A stretch of DNA of 64,000 nt, taken from assembly GCF_001613005.1 (NCBI RefSeq), contig NZ_BDBN01000046.1, forward strand, positions 1 to 64,000. The letters are read 5' to 3'. The stretch is from Nocardia nova NBRC 15556 (GTDB lineage Bacteria > Actinomycetota > Actinomycetes > Mycobacteriales > Mycobacteriaceae). The position numbers and the translations under genes are program-made. The notes below the pieces were generated by a model. It saw only the letters and a list, made by a program, of their open reading frames with translations. It made no database searches and was not told the DNA's origin. Positions 50,948 through 60,367 of this stretch are shown one piece after another; the stretch's first letter is position 1, and every line of letters starts with the position of its first letter.

Positions 50948-52630
50948 ATGACCAGTTCCGAGGACAAGGCGGCGAAGGCGGCGGCGGCGCGCAAGGCGGC
51001 CCAGGAAGCGGCCCGGGTCGCGGCCGAGGCGGCGGCCGCGGCGGAGGCGGCCGAGGCCGAAGCCGCCGCGGAGCAGGTGCCGGAGCCGAAAATGGCTGCC
51101 GCCGAGGCGGATTCGGCCGCCCAGCAGATCGCGGCGGGTTACGACTTCGAGGGTGCCGCGCTGGAACTGGGTGCGGTAGTCGTCGGCGGGGAGGTCGATC
51201 CGGCCGCGCGGGTCCGGATTCCGATGCGAACGCTGAACCGTCACGGTCTCGTCGCCGGCGCCACCGGAACCGGGAAGACCAAGACCCTGCAGGGCATCGC
51301 CGAACAGCTGTCCGCGGCGGGTGTGCCGGTGGTGCTCGCCGATGTGAAGGGCGATCTGTCGGGGCTGGCGCAGCAGGGCGAATCGAACGACAAGCTCGCC
51401 GCCCGTGCCGCCCAGACCGGCGATACCGACTGGGCGCCGCACGGATTCCCGATCGAATTCGTCTCCCTCGGCACCGAGGGAATCGGCGTCCCGATCCGCG
51501 CGACCATCACCTCGTTCGGCCCGGTGCTACTCAGTAAAGTGCTGGGGCTCAACGACACTCAGGAATCCACCCTCGGCCTGATCTTCCACTGGGCCGACAC
51601 CCGGGGGCTGGCGCTGCTGGATCTGAAGGATCTGCGTTCGGTGATCCAGCACCTGACCAGTCCGGAGGGGAAGGAGGATCTGAAGGGGATCGGCGGGGTG
51701 TCGGGCGCGACGGCCGGGGTGATCCTGCGTGCGCTGGTGAATTTGGAGGCCGACGGCGGCGACACCTTCTTCGGTGAGCCCGAACTCGACCCCGCCGATC
51801 TGTTGCGGACCGCCGGCGGCCAGGGCGTGATCACGCTGTTCGAACTCGGATCGCAGGCGGCGCGGCCGGTGCTGTTCTCCACCTTCCTGATGTGGGTGCT
51901 GGCCGATCTGTTCCAGACCCTGCCCGAGGTCGGCGATGTCGACAAACCCGAGCTGGTCTTCATCTTCGACGAAGCGCATCTGCTGTTCGCCGACGCGTCC
52001 AAGGCGTTCCTGGAACAGGTCGAGCAGACGGTGAAACTGATCCGCTCCAAGGGGGTCGGCGTGTTCTTCTGCACGCAGTTGCCCACCGACGTGCCCAATG
52101 CGGTGCTGTCGCAACTGGGTGCGCGGATCCAGCACGCGCTGCGCGCGTTCACCCCCGACGACCAGAAGGCGTTGTCGAAGACGGTGCGCACCTATCCGAA
52201 GACCGCGGCCTACGACCTCGAGAACGCCCTCACCACGCTGGGGATCGGTGAGGCGATCGTGACGGTGCTGTCCGAACAGGGCGCGCCGACGCCCGTGGCC
52301 TGGACCCGGCTGCGCCCGCCGCGGTCGCTGATGAACACCATCGGCGAGGACGGGATCCGTTCGCGCGCACAGTCGAGCCCGCTGTTCGAGAAGTACGGCC
52401 GGACCGTGGACCGGGAATCGGCCTACGAAATGCTGGCCGCGAAAGTGGTTGCGGCCGAACCGGAACCGCAGGCGATGCCGCAGGGCTCCGGCGGGCGTGC
52501 ACCGGAGCCGGACGTCTCGGCGGCGGAACGGATCATGAGTAATCCGGCGGTGAAGAGTTTCCTGCGTTCGGCGGCCTCGGCCGCGGGCCGCGAGATCAGC
52601 CGCAGCCTTTTCGGCACCCGCAAACGTTGA
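50948..52630 (+). CDS. HerA-like ATPase (DUF853 family)
   Basis: A 560-residue protein; CGGAGG seven bases before ATG 50948 fixes the start. An Ala/Glu-rich coiled N-terminus (about residues 5-65) precedes a HerA/FtsK-type ATPase: Walker A GATGTGKTKT (about residue 102), VVLADVKGDLSGL, Walker B LVFIFDEAHLLF, and a C-terminal part (STFLMWVLADLFQTLP, TQLPTDVPNAVLSQLG). The group is widespread in actinobacteria (Rv2510c equivalent) but its task is not known; DNA translocation is inferred. No NurA nuclease partner lies nearby. Confidence 0.85.
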   Translation: MTSSEDKAAKAAAARKAAQEAARVAAEAAAAAEAAEAEAAAEQVPEPKMAAAEADSAAQQIAAGYDFEGAALELGAVVVGGEVDPAARVRIPMRTLNRHGLVAGATGTGKTKTLQGIAEQLSAAGVPVVLADVKGDLSGLAQQGESNDKLAARAAQTGDTDWAPHGFPIEFVSLGTEGIGVPIRATITSFGPVLLSKVLGLNDTQESTLGLIFHWADTRGLALLDLKDLRSVIQHLTSPEGKEDLKGIGGVSGATAGVILRALVNLEADGGDTFFGEPELDPADLLRTAGGQGVITLFELGSQAARPVLFSTFLMWVLADLFQTLPEVGDVDKPELVFIFDEAHLLFADASKAFLEQVEQTVKLIRSKGVGVFFCTQLPTDVPNAVLSQLGARIQHALRAFTPDDQKALSKTVRTYPKTAAYDLENALTTLGIGEAIVTVLSEQGAPTPVAWTRLRPPRSLMNTIGEDGIRSRAQSSPLFEKYGRTVDRESAYEMLAAKVVAAEPEPQAMPQGSGGRAPEPDVSAAERIMSNPAVKSFLRSAASAAGREISRSLFGTRKR

Positions 52631-52638
52631 GCGCTCCC

Positions 52639-52657
52639 TGACGCCGGGCAGGCGTCA
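52639..52657. terminator. Short terminator hairpin between convergent genes
   Basis: Seven-bp stem (TGACGCC / GGCGTCA) around five bases, between the ends of the HerA-like and lysA genes. Confidence 0.5.
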
Positions 52658-52681
52658 CCGGCCCGCGCGCGGAGGTGCCAC

Positions 52682-54025
52682 TCAACCGAGATCGCGCAGC
52701 AGCAGATCCGCCACGGTCTCGCGGCGCACCAGCTCTCGCATCCGGCCGTGACGGAGCGCGACGATCGGCGGCCGCCCGACGCCGTTGTAGGCCGAGGCCA
52801 GGCTGTGGTGGTAGGCGCCGGTGCACGGAATCGCCAGCAACTCACCGACGTGCAGATCCGCGGGTAACCGGATATCGGCGGCGAGGACGTCACCGGCTTC
52901 GCAGTAGCGTCCGGCCACGGTGGCGGTGATGGTCGGTCCGGTGGGATGCCGGTTCGCCACCACCGCGTCGTAGCGCGCCCCGTAGAGGGCGACCCGCGGA
53001 TTGTCGTTCATTCCGCCGTCCACGATCACGAACGTTCGTCCGCCCGGCACATGCTTGATCGCGGTGACGCGATAGATCGTCACGCCGGCGCGAGCGACGA
53101 TGCCGCGGCCCGGTTCCATCGCGATCACCGGGCGGGGGAAGCGGTTTCGCGCGCACGCCGCGTCCAGGGCGTCGTCGATGATGTCGGCCAGCTCCGAGAG
53201 ATTCAGTTCCGCGTCGCCCGTGCGATAGGCCACCGCATGCCCGCCGCCCAGATCGAGCTGGGTCAGCACGACGCCGTAGTCGTGCCGGACCTCGGCCATC
53301 CGCGCGACGAGCCGTCGCACCGCTTCCCCGTAATGGTCGGGGTTGTGGATCTGCGAGCCGAGGTGGCAGTGGAAACCGCGCAGATCGAGCAGGGGATGGT
53401 CGATGATCGTCCGGATCGCCTCCTCGGTGGTCTCGTCGTGCGGGCCGAAGCCGAATTTCTGATCGCTGACCCCCGTGCGGACGGCCGGATGTCCGTGCAC
53501 GTCGATATCGGGTGTCAGGCGCAGCAGAACCTGCTGCGGCCGTGTGACCACCGTGCCCAGCAGACTCACCTCGGTGAGCGAGTCGATCACGATCCGCCCC
53601 ACGCCGGCGCCGACCGCGTATTCCAGTTCGGCGAACGGTTTCCCGCTGCCGTGCAGGATGATCCGACGCGGGTCCACCCCGGCCGACAGGGCGATCGCCA
53701 GCTCGCCGGCCGAGCACACATCGATGCCGAGACCTTCCTCGGCCACCAGCGCCGCGATCGTCCGAGTCAGCAGAGCCTTTGCGGCGTAGACGATTTCGGC
53801 ATCGGGGAAGTGTTTGCGGTACGACCGGCAGCGGGTGCGGATCTCGCTGTCACCGATCACATAGGTCGGTGTGCCGTAGCGGTCGGCGACATCGTCGAGG
53901 GCGACCCCGTCGACGGTGATGCGGCCCAGTTCGTCGTAGTGCGTCCGGTACGGCCACACGGTGGTGTCCAATCGCGGGGATGCCATCCCCGAACGTAAGG
54001 ACGGGAACATCTCGAGCAACGTCAC
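52682..54025 (-). CDS. lysA: Diaminopimelate decarboxylase family protein
   Basis: A 447-residue PLP enzyme of the alanine-racemase-fold decarboxylase class. AGGAG seven bases before GTG 54025 sets the start. Key features: the PLP lysine in VYAAKALLTRT, the glycine/His region HGSGKPFAELEYA, HCHLGSQI, LDLGGGHAV, EPGRGIVA, and the C-terminal TGAYHHSLASAYNGV. It converts meso-diaminopimelate to lysine if a true LysA; length matches (M. tuberculosis LysA 446-447). It is not in the usual lysA-hom-thr setting, so it may be a second copy or a related amino-acid decarboxylase. Confidence 0.8.
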   Translation of the reverse strand: MTLLEMFPSLRSGMASPRLDTTVWPYRTHYDELGRITVDGVALDDVADRYGTPTYVIGDSEIRTRCRSYRKHFPDAEIVYAAKALLTRTIAALVAEEGLGIDVCSAGELAIALSAGVDPRRIILHGSGKPFAELEYAVGAGVGRIVIDSLTEVSLLGTVVTRPQQVLLRLTPDIDVHGHPAVRTGVSDQKFGFGPHDETTEEAIRTIIDHPLLDLRGFHCHLGSQIHNPDHYGEAVRRLVARMAEVRHDYGVVLTQLDLGGGHAVAYRTGDAELNLSELADIIDDALDAACARNRFPRPVIAMEPGRGIVARAGVTIYRVTAIKHVPGGRTFVIVDGGMNDNPRVALYGARYDAVVANRHPTGPTITATVAGRYCEAGDVLAADIRLPADLHVGELLAIPCTGAYHHSLASAYNGVGRPPIVALRHGRMRELVRRETVADLLLRDLG

Positions 54026-54171
54026 GGCGTGTCTCCTGTGGTTCCCCGCTTTCCTCCTCGACTGCGGGGGTCACTCTCAGGACTACGCCGCGCAATGGTG
54101 CCGGAACCGTCTCGATACGCCGTCTTGACCAGCGGCGCCGCGATCTTGACGCCGCCCTGACACCCTGCGGA

Positions 54172-54963
54172 TCAGCCGGCCAGCTTCTTGTAGAACGAGC
54201 CGACGATGGGCGCGGTGAGCGCCCGCGGCGCGTACTGGCCGGCGACGCTCATACCCTTGCTGATCAGGCCGGGAACGACGCGCATCTTGTTGCGCGCCAG
54301 GGCGTCGATGGAGATTTTCGCGGTGTAGGCGGCCGATACCCAGATGAAGTCCGGGATCTTGCTGCCGACCTCTTCCTGGTCGGGATTGTCGGTGCGCACC
54401 GGGCCCGGCGCCAGCAGCGTGACATGCACGCCACTGCCGGTCAGCTCGCCGCGCAGCGATTCGGAGAAGGTGTTGGTGAAGGCCTTGGTCGCGGCATAGG
54501 TGGCGTTGTTGGGGATGGCCATGTTCCCGGCCGCCGAACCGGTGATGAGGATGCCGCCGCCGCGGGCGAGCATGCCGGGCAGCACCGCCAGGGTCAGATC
54601 GTGGACCGCGACCGCGTTCAGTTCCATCACCGAGCGCTCGACGTCGGCGTCCAGGTCGGCGACGGCGCCGAAGGTGGCGACACCGGCGTTGTTGCACAGG
54701 ATGGCGATCTCCCGGCCGGCCAGCTCGGCCACCAGCGGTGCGCGCTGTTCGCGATCGGACAGGTCCACCGCGCGAACCTCGGCGGTCACCCCGTAGGTGT
54801 CGGTCAGCCGCTGTGCCAGCTCGGCGAGCAGGTCGCCGCGCCGGGCGACCAGGATGACCGAATAGCCGCGTTTGGCGAGCTCCTCGGCCAGAGCGGTTCC
54901 GATCCCGGAGGACGCTCCGGTGACGACGGCACGATTGTCGGCGGTGGGTGCAGGCAAGCTCAC
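54172..54963 (-). CDS. cmrA: Short-chain reductase, CmrA-like (mycolate 3-oxo reduction)
   Basis: A 263-residue SDR enzyme. The NADP motif is AVVTGASSGIGTALAEEL, the catalytic Ser-Tyr-Lys in ITGSAAGNMAI and NATYAATKAF, and the C-terminus KMRVVPGLISKGMSV then YAPRA closely follows M. tuberculosis Rv2509. That enzyme and its corynebacterial relative reduce the 3-oxo intermediate after Pks13 condensation, completing mycolic acid synthesis. Its presence supports a mycolate-producing host. It lies 12 bases downstream of the VOC gene and so may share its transcript. Confidence 0.9.
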   Translation of the reverse strand: MSLPAPTADNRAVVTGASSGIGTALAEELAKRGYSVILVARRGDLLAELAQRLTDTYGVTAEVRAVDLSDREQRAPLVAELAGREIAILCNNAGVATFGAVADLDADVERSVMELNAVAVHDLTLAVLPGMLARGGGILITGSAAGNMAIPNNATYAATKAFTNTFSESLRGELTGSGVHVTLLAPGPVRTDNPDQEEVGSKIPDFIWVSAAYTAKISIDALARNKMRVVPGLISKGMSVAGQYAPRALTAPIVGSFYKKLAG

Positions 54964-54974
54964 GGTCGCCGAGC

Positions 54975-55598
54975 CTACCGGGTGCCCTCATCCGCGGCGC
55001 CGGACTTCCCCTCGCCGCGGGGCTTGGGCTCGAGGAAGGCGATCCCCCAGTCGATATGCCCGTGCCAGACCCCGGCGATCCGTCCACCCTGCACCGCCGG
55101 CTTCGGATCCCCGACCGGGCCACCGGCCGCACGCACCGCCGCCACCGTGGCATCGAGATCCGGAGTGCCGAAGGCGACGCCGACCAGCGCGGGCCGCTTC
55201 GTCGGGGCGGCGACGACCTCCAGGAACGCCTCGCCGACGCGATAGAACGCCATTTCGGGGCCGTCCGGACCACGCGGGTGGAAGCGCCGTCGCGGGCCGA
55301 TCCCCAGCACGGCGTTCAGCGCGGTCACGGATTCGTCCAGATCCGGTACCCAGTAGACGACGTGGTCGACGAAGGTCACCCCGTTGGGATGGGCCGTCTC
55401 GGTCTCGACGTCGTGCAGCAGCTCCGGCACACCCAGTGTCGCCGCGTCGGACTCGATCCCCTCGAATCCCCAGCCGGTGCCGACGCCGAGCGTGCAGGAG
55501 ATCCGCCCGATCCGCATCATCCCGCCCTCGACCGCGAAACCCAATGCGGCCCACGACTTCTCGTCGCCGGGCAGTCCCAGCCGGGTGAGAATCGCCAT
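54975..55598 (-). CDS. VOC-family (glyoxalase-like) protein
   Basis: A 207-residue protein with the ATG overlapping the preceding stop by one base (TAATG). The middle and C-terminal parts carry glyoxalase-type beta-alpha-beta-beta-beta modules: VTFVDHVVYWVPDLDESVTA, PEMAFYRVGEAFLEVVAAP, ALVGVAFGTPDLDATVAAVR and HGHIDWGIAFLEP. Enzymes of this fold act as lyases, dioxygenases or epimerases using a metal; substrate unknown. It is co-transcribed with the FadH-like gene. Confidence 0.75.
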   Translation of the reverse strand: MAILTRLGLPGDEKSWAALGFAVEGGMMRIGRISCTLGVGTGWGFEGIESDAATLGVPELLHDVETETAHPNGVTFVDHVVYWVPDLDESVTALNAVLGIGPRRRFHPRGPDGPEMAFYRVGEAFLEVVAAPTKRPALVGVAFGTPDLDATVAAVRAAGGPVGDPKPAVQGGRIAGVWHGHIDWGIAFLEPKPRGEGKSGAADEGTR

Positions 55599-57649
55599 TA
55601 CAGCGCCGCCGCCAGGCGGGTGCCCTGATCGATGGCCCGCTTGGCATCGAGTTCGGCTGCCACATCGGCGCCGCCGATCAGATGGATGCGCACCCCCGCC
55701 TGCCGCAGCGGATCGACCAGATCGCGCACCGATTCCTGTCCGGCACACAGGATCACGTTGTCACATTCGATGACGGTGGGCCGATTCCGCTTGTCACCGA
55801 AACTGATGTGCAACCCGCGGTCGTCGATGCGTTCGTAGTTGACGCCGCCGATCTGCTCGACACCCTTCGCCTTCACCGCCGCACGATGCACCCAGCCGGT
55901 GGTCTTGCCCAGGCTCTTGCCGAACGGAGTCGACTTCCGTTGCAGCAGTACGACATCGCGGGGCGCGGGCGAGGGACGCGCGACGGTCAGCTGTCCCGGA
56001 GCCTCCGGATCGTCGGCGGTGACACCCCACTCCTGCTTCCATTCGTCGAGCTTCAGCGCCGGATGCCCCTCGACGGTGAGGAATTCGCTGACGTCGTAAC
56101 CGATTCCGCCCGCCCCGATCACCGCGACCTTCTTACCGACCGGCTTCTCCTCGCGCACGAGTTCGGCGTAGGTGAGCACCTTCGGATGGTCGATACCCGG
56201 AATATTCGGGATACGCGGGCGCACGCCGGTGGCGAGCACCACGTGGTCGTAGCGGCCTTCGATCAACTCACCGGCGCTCACCCGGCGGTTCAGGAATACC
56301 CGCACCCCGGCGAGTTCCAGCTTGCGGGTGAAGTACCGGATCGTCTCGTTGAATTCCTCCTTGCCCGGAATCCGCCGCGCGATATCGAACTGTCCGCCGA
56401 TCTTGTCGTCGGCTTCGAACAGATCCACCTTGTGGCCGCGTTCGGCGAGGTTCACCGCCGCCGACAATCCCGCCGGTCCCGCGCCCACGACCGCGATGCG
56501 CTGCATCCGCCGGGTGGGCAGCAGGCGCAGTTCGGTTTCGTGGCCGGCCCGCGGATTCAGCAGGCAGGACACGGTCTTGTGGACGAAGGCGTGGTCCAGG
56601 CAGGCCTGGTTGCAGGCGATACAGGTGTTGATCTCGTCGTCGCGGGCGGCGCGGGCCTTGGCGGCCCACTCCGGATCGGCCAGCAGCGGCCGGGCCAGCG
56701 ACACCAGATCGGCGTCGCCACGGGTGAGGATCTCCTCCGCGGTCTCGGGCATGTTGATCCGGTTCGAGGCGCAGACCGGAATGTTCACGCGCGCGGTGAT
56801 TTTCGCGGTGAATTCGACGAAGGCCGCGCGCGGCACCGAGGTGACGATCGTGGGCACCCGTGCCTCGTGCCAGCCGATGTCGGTGTTGATGATGCTGACG
56901 CCCGCGGTCTCCAATTCGGTTGCCAGCGCCAGGATCTCGGGTTCGGTCTGGCCGTGTTCGACGAATTCCGCCATCGACAACCGGAACACGATGACGAAGT
57001 CCGCGCCGACGGCGGCCCGGATCCGGCGCACGATCTCCAACGGAAACCGCCGCCGGTTCTCCGCCGACCCGCCCCAGCGATCGGTGCGCTTGTTGGTGCG
57101 CGGCGCGAGGAACTGGTTGATCAGATATCCCTCGCCACCCATGATCTCGACACCGTCGTATCCGGCGAACTTCGCCAGCCGCGCACACCGCACGTAGTCC
57201 TCGATGGTGCGCTCGACACCCTTGTCGGAGAGTTTGCGAGGGCGGAACGGGTTGATCGGCGCCTTGATCGAGGAAGCCGAAACACTGAACGGCACATAGG
57301 CATAGCGCCCGGCGTGCAGAATCTGCAGGGCGATCTTGCCGCCCTCGGCGTGCACGGCCCTGGTGATCGCGCGATGCCGGTAGGCCTCGGTCTTGTTGGT
57401 GAGTTTGGCGCCCAATGGCAGCAGCCAGCCCTCGCGGTTGGGGGCGTAGCCGCCGGTGATGATCAGGCCCACGCCGCCGCGGGCGCGCTCGGCGAAATAG
57501 GCGGCCAGCCGGTTGGTATCCCAGGCGCGATCTTCCAGGCCGGTGTGCATCGAACCCATGACCACCCGGTTGCGCAGGGTGGTGTGGCCCAGGTCGAGCG
57601 GCTCGAACAGATGCGGATACGAATGCGGCGAATCGGAATTCGCGGTCAT
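55598..57649 (-). CDS. fadH: NADPH-dependent 2,4-dienoyl-CoA reductase
   Basis: A 683-residue iron-sulfur flavoenzyme, start MTANSDSPHSYPHL with AAAGGTAA upstream. N-terminal FMN barrel of the old-yellow-enzyme type (residues 1-340; VVMGSMHTGLED, LQILHAGRYAY), a 4Fe-4S cluster motif (CIACNQACLDHAF then SCLLNP, about 345-370), and C-terminal FAD/NAD domains (VVGAGPAGLSAAVNLAERGH; VAVIGAGGIGYDVSEFL). It reduces 2,4-dienoyl-CoA during oxidation of unsaturated fatty acids. It follows a PadR gene by four bases, so that regulator likely controls it. Confidence 0.93.
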   Translation of the reverse strand: MTANSDSPHSYPHLFEPLDLGHTTLRNRVVMGSMHTGLEDRAWDTNRLAAYFAERARGGVGLIITGGYAPNREGWLLPLGAKLTNKTEAYRHRAITRAVHAEGGKIALQILHAGRYAYVPFSVSASSIKAPINPFRPRKLSDKGVERTIEDYVRCARLAKFAGYDGVEIMGGEGYLINQFLAPRTNKRTDRWGGSAENRRRFPLEIVRRIRAAVGADFVIVFRLSMAEFVEHGQTEPEILALATELETAGVSIINTDIGWHEARVPTIVTSVPRAAFVEFTAKITARVNIPVCASNRINMPETAEEILTRGDADLVSLARPLLADPEWAAKARAARDDEINTCIACNQACLDHAFVHKTVSCLLNPRAGHETELRLLPTRRMQRIAVVGAGPAGLSAAVNLAERGHKVDLFEADDKIGGQFDIARRIPGKEEFNETIRYFTRKLELAGVRVFLNRRVSAGELIEGRYDHVVLATGVRPRIPNIPGIDHPKVLTYAELVREEKPVGKKVAVIGAGGIGYDVSEFLTVEGHPALKLDEWKQEWGVTADDPEAPGQLTVARPSPAPRDVVLLQRKSTPFGKSLGKTTGWVHRAAVKAKGVEQIGGVNYERIDDRGLHISFGDKRNRPTVIECDNVILCAGQESVRDLVDPLRQAGVRIHLIGGADVAAELDAKRAIDQGTRLAAAL

Positions 57650-57653
57650 GGGA

Positions 57654-58256
57654 TTACCTTTCGGAAACGGAATCCGGTTGCGGGGCTGAGGCTTCCGGAT
57701 CAGGCGACGACGAGCGCGACACACCCCGCAGACCGGCCAGTACCTCGTCGCACCATTCGACGAAGCCGACCTCGACCCGGATACCGCCGCGCAGCACCAG
57801 GTACTGGTACAGGGCGGTGCCGGTGAGCCGGTCCGGGGCGGGGAAGTCCTTCTTCTCGATGAGGCGGTACAGCTCCAGCCGCTGGGCGTGGTGATCGCGA
57901 TGACGTTCGACCTCGGCGCGCAACGCGTCCGGATCGCCGTGGGCGGCGGCGCGGATCTTCACGCCCAATTCGCTGCGCAGCGGGCCGATATCGTCGGTCG
58001 GCTCCGCAATCCAGCGCGCCAGTTCGGCATCTCCGGCGGCGCTGACGGTGTAGACCTTCTTGTCGGGCCGCCCGTCCTGAGCGATCGCCTCGCCGGTGAC
58101 CCAGCCGCGTTCCTCCATGCGCTTGAGTACCCGGTAGATCTGCTGATGCGTTGCGCTCCAGAAGAATCCGATCGATTTGTCGAATCGGCGCGCCAGTTCG
58201 TACCCCGAACCGGCCCGCTCGCTCAGCGATACCAGCAGTGCGTGTTCGAGGGCCAT
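57654..58256 (-). CDS. PadR-family transcriptional regulator
   Basis: A 200-residue PadR protein. The N-terminal winged helix is clear (LLVSLSERAGSGYELARRFD; FWSATHQQIYRVLKRMEERG; GRPDKKVYTVSAAGDAEL), and a C-terminal Vir-type helical domain follows. It heads the fadH-VOC operon. A palindrome of PadR-like form lies about 30 bases before its start, so autorepression together with repression of fadH is likely. Confidence 0.88.
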   Translation of the reverse strand: MALEHALLVSLSERAGSGYELARRFDKSIGFFWSATHQQIYRVLKRMEERGWVTGEAIAQDGRPDKKVYTVSAAGDAELARWIAEPTDDIGPLRSELGVKIRAAAHGDPDALRAEVERHRDHHAQRLELYRLIEKKDFPAPDRLTGTALYQYLVLRGGIRVEVGFVEWCDEVLAGLRGVSRSSSPDPEASAPQPDSVSER

Positions 58257-58285
58257 GCGGTGAGGTTAACCGATACCCGCTGTAC

Positions 58286-58303
58286 TATGCAACGTGGTGC
58301 ATA
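58286..58303. promoter_or_regulatory. PadR operator candidate
   Basis: TATGCA-N6-TGCATA in front of the padR-fadH operon; similar spaced ATG/CAT palindromes are typical for PadR regulators. It probably overlaps the promoter. Confidence 0.6.
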
Positions 58304-58455
58304 TTCCCGGCCAGGGGAGCCGGAACTGCGAGAATCCTGTGAGGACGTGCAGTTTTCTGTATCATCACCCGCGGTGCTCTGCACTATCTCGGATACGGGA
58401 AGGGCGCCTCGCACGACCGCGAGGTCCGCGGGGCGTCCTTCTGTCCGAGGGGCGC

Positions 58456-59073
58456 TCAGGCGGTATGCGGTTTCCAGGCGGCCATGCCCAGGGCAATCAT
58501 CCGCACTTGGCCGACGGTGCGATCGACGAGTTGCGGGCGGTCGCGCAAGGGGACGGCGACGAAGTCGGCGATGTGGTCGGCGACGGTGGAGACGATCAGG
58601 TCGGCAGCCAGTTCCAGATCATCGGTCGGCCATGCGTCCAGCGCCGGAATCCGCGACATGTCGACCACCAATTCCCTTGTGATCAACTGCATTTCGGAGG
58701 CTATCGCGGAGCGTAGCGCCGGTGCGCCTCCGTGGCGTTCGCGGATGAGGAAGCCGTAGAGGTCCTCGCGGCCGGCGATCTGAGCGAAGACGAATCGCAC
58801 CGTTTCGGCCAGGCGTGCGTCCGGGGTGCGGCGCAAGTGCCGCAGCGCCAGGCGTAGCTGTCGCACGCCCTCGTCGACCAGGGCGGTTCCCAACTCGTCG
58901 AGGGAATCGAAGTGGCGATAGAAGGCGGTGGGCACGATCCCGGCCGAGCGGGCGATCTCACGCAGGCTCAGCGCCGCGAATCCGCGCTCGGCAGCCAGGG
59001 CCAGCGTGCCGTCCAGCAGTGCTCGCCGCGTGCGCTCCTTGCGCTCGACTCGGGTTTCGGCCTGCTCGCTCAT
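58456..59073 (-). CDS. TetR-family regulator, divergent from desaturase operon
   Basis: A 205-residue TetR protein starting MSEQAETRVERKERTR (earlier in-frame ATGs at 59085 and 59112 are possible; none has a strong ribosome site). The helix-turn-helix is AALSLREIARSAGIVPTAFY then RHFDSLDELG. The C-terminal domain is helical. Divergence from a fatty acid desaturase and its reductase suggests control of membrane unsaturation in the way of DesT-type regulators, probably through acyl-CoA. This is inferred from position. Confidence 0.85.
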   Translation of the reverse strand: MSEQAETRVERKERTRRALLDGTLALAAERGFAALSLREIARSAGIVPTAFYRHFDSLDELGTALVDEGVRQLRLALRHLRRTPDARLAETVRFVFAQIAGREDLYGFLIRERHGGAPALRSAIASEMQLITRELVVDMSRIPALDAWPTDDLELAADLIVSTVADHIADFVAVPLRDRPQLVDRTVGQVRMIALGMAAWKPHTA

Positions 59074-59144
59074 CTCGCTGAGCATACATCCGTTCACGAT
59101 TGGTCCATTCATGGAGATGTTGCATCGGTCACATCAGATGCAGG

Positions 59145-59212
59145 TTGAACTATTGCGATACCGCCAGGCACACTAGTTCAGTGTACAGATGTGCACCGAA
59201 AGAGGTGCACAT
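59145..59212. promoter_or_regulatory. Inverted repeats in the tetR-desaturase gap
   Basis: Two inverted pairs: TGAACTA (59145) with TAGTTCA (59174), and ATGTGCAC with GTGCACAT around eight bases (59189-59212). The second ends about 30 bases before the reductase start. Either may be the TetR operator. Confidence 0.5.
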
Positions 59213-59242
59213 GATCAACAGACGAAGGCTGGGGAGAACCGC

Positions 59243-60352
59243 ATGGTGGGACTGCTCGATCTGGTCCAGACACTGACCTCGCCGCACCCGCTCGACCGGT
59301 ATCTGGAGTTGGTGCGACCGACACTGACGCTGCGCGATATGCGGGCCGAGATCATCGGCGTGGATCGGTCGGTGCCCGGTTCGGTGACCCTCACACTCCG
59401 TCCGACGCGGCAGTGGGCCGGGCACGAGGCCGGTCAGTTCGTGCAGGTGGGCGTGCTGATCGACGGAGTGAAACACACCCGCTGCTATTCGCCGATCGAT
59501 GCCGAGGCCGGCCCGCGCCGCACCCTCACGCTGACCGTGAAGGCGCATCCGGAGGGGCTGGTGTCGCAGTATCTGCACCGGCACGCGAAGCGGGGCATGG
59601 TCGTGGACCTGGCGCCCGCGTCCGGTGTGTTCCGGCTGCCGGAGCGGCGACCGGACAAGGTGGTGCTGATCAGCGGAGGCAGCGGCATCACGCCGGTGCT
59701 GTCGATGCTGTCCACCCTGGTGGCCGAGGGGTACCGCGGTGACGTGGTGTTCCTGCACTACGCCCGCTCCCCCCAGGAGGTGCCGCACCGGGACCTGCTC
59801 GCCGATATCGCCCGCCGCCACGACAACGTCGACATCGTGCTGGGTTATCCGGAACTGGCCCGGTCCGAGCGGCTGGACGGCGCACCGTGGAGCTGCGCGA
59901 CCGTGCCCGGCGCGAAGTTCCTCGACTACGACGAACTGTCGCGCATCGCGCCGTTCTTCGCGACCGCTCAGACCTACGTCTGCGGCCCGCCGCCGCTGAT
60001 GGAGTCCGTGCGCCGCATCTATCAGGCCGAGGGCCTCGACGACCGGCTGCACAGTGAGGAATTCGTCCTCACCGCCGCGCCGGCCGACACCACCGACGTC
60101 GAGGGCGTCACCACCTTCTCGGTGAGCGGCAAGCAGTCGGAGAACACCGGTGCGAGCCTGCTCGAACAGGCCGAGTCGGCCGGATTGACGCCGGAGTTCG
60201 GGTGCCGGATGGGTATCTGCTTCTCCTGCACGGCGGTCAAGCGATCCGGCTGCACCCGCAATCTGCGCAGTGGCGAAGTGGACAGCGATCCCGACCAGCC
60301 GATCCAGCTGTGCATCAGCGCCGCGGTCGGCGACGTCGACATCGAAATCTGA
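59243..60352 (+). CDS. Ferredoxin-NADP reductase-type electron donor for desaturase
   Basis: A 369-residue flavo-iron-sulfur reductase starting MVGLLDLVQT, with GGGGAGA upstream. An FAD domain (about residues 35-135: RCYSPIDAE, LAPASGVF), an NAD(P) domain (about 140-270: ISGGSGITPVLSML, YVCGPPPLM) and a C-terminal 2Fe-2S domain with Cys-x4-Cys-x2-Cys (GCRMGICFSC) and a distant Cys (LCIS). This is the Rv3230c arrangement that feeds electrons to DesA3. It lies 15 bases before the desaturase gene. Confidence 0.92.
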   Translation: MVGLLDLVQTLTSPHPLDRYLELVRPTLTLRDMRAEIIGVDRSVPGSVTLTLRPTRQWAGHEAGQFVQVGVLIDGVKHTRCYSPIDAEAGPRRTLTLTVKAHPEGLVSQYLHRHAKRGMVVDLAPASGVFRLPERRPDKVVLISGGSGITPVLSMLSTLVAEGYRGDVVFLHYARSPQEVPHRDLLADIARRHDNVDIVLGYPELARSERLDGAPWSCATVPGAKFLDYDELSRIAPFFATAQTYVCGPPPLMESVRRIYQAEGLDDRLHSEEFVLTAAPADTTDVEGVTTFSVSGKQSENTGASLLEQAESAGLTPEFGCRMGICFSCTAVKRSGCTRNLRSGEVDSDPDQPIQLCISAAVGDVDIEI

Positions 60353-60367
60353 AAGGGGAGAACCGTC

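Noticed and set aside
55682..57826. 714-codon open frame antisense to fadH
   Set aside because: Shadow frame; fadH motifs and the operon with padR are clear.
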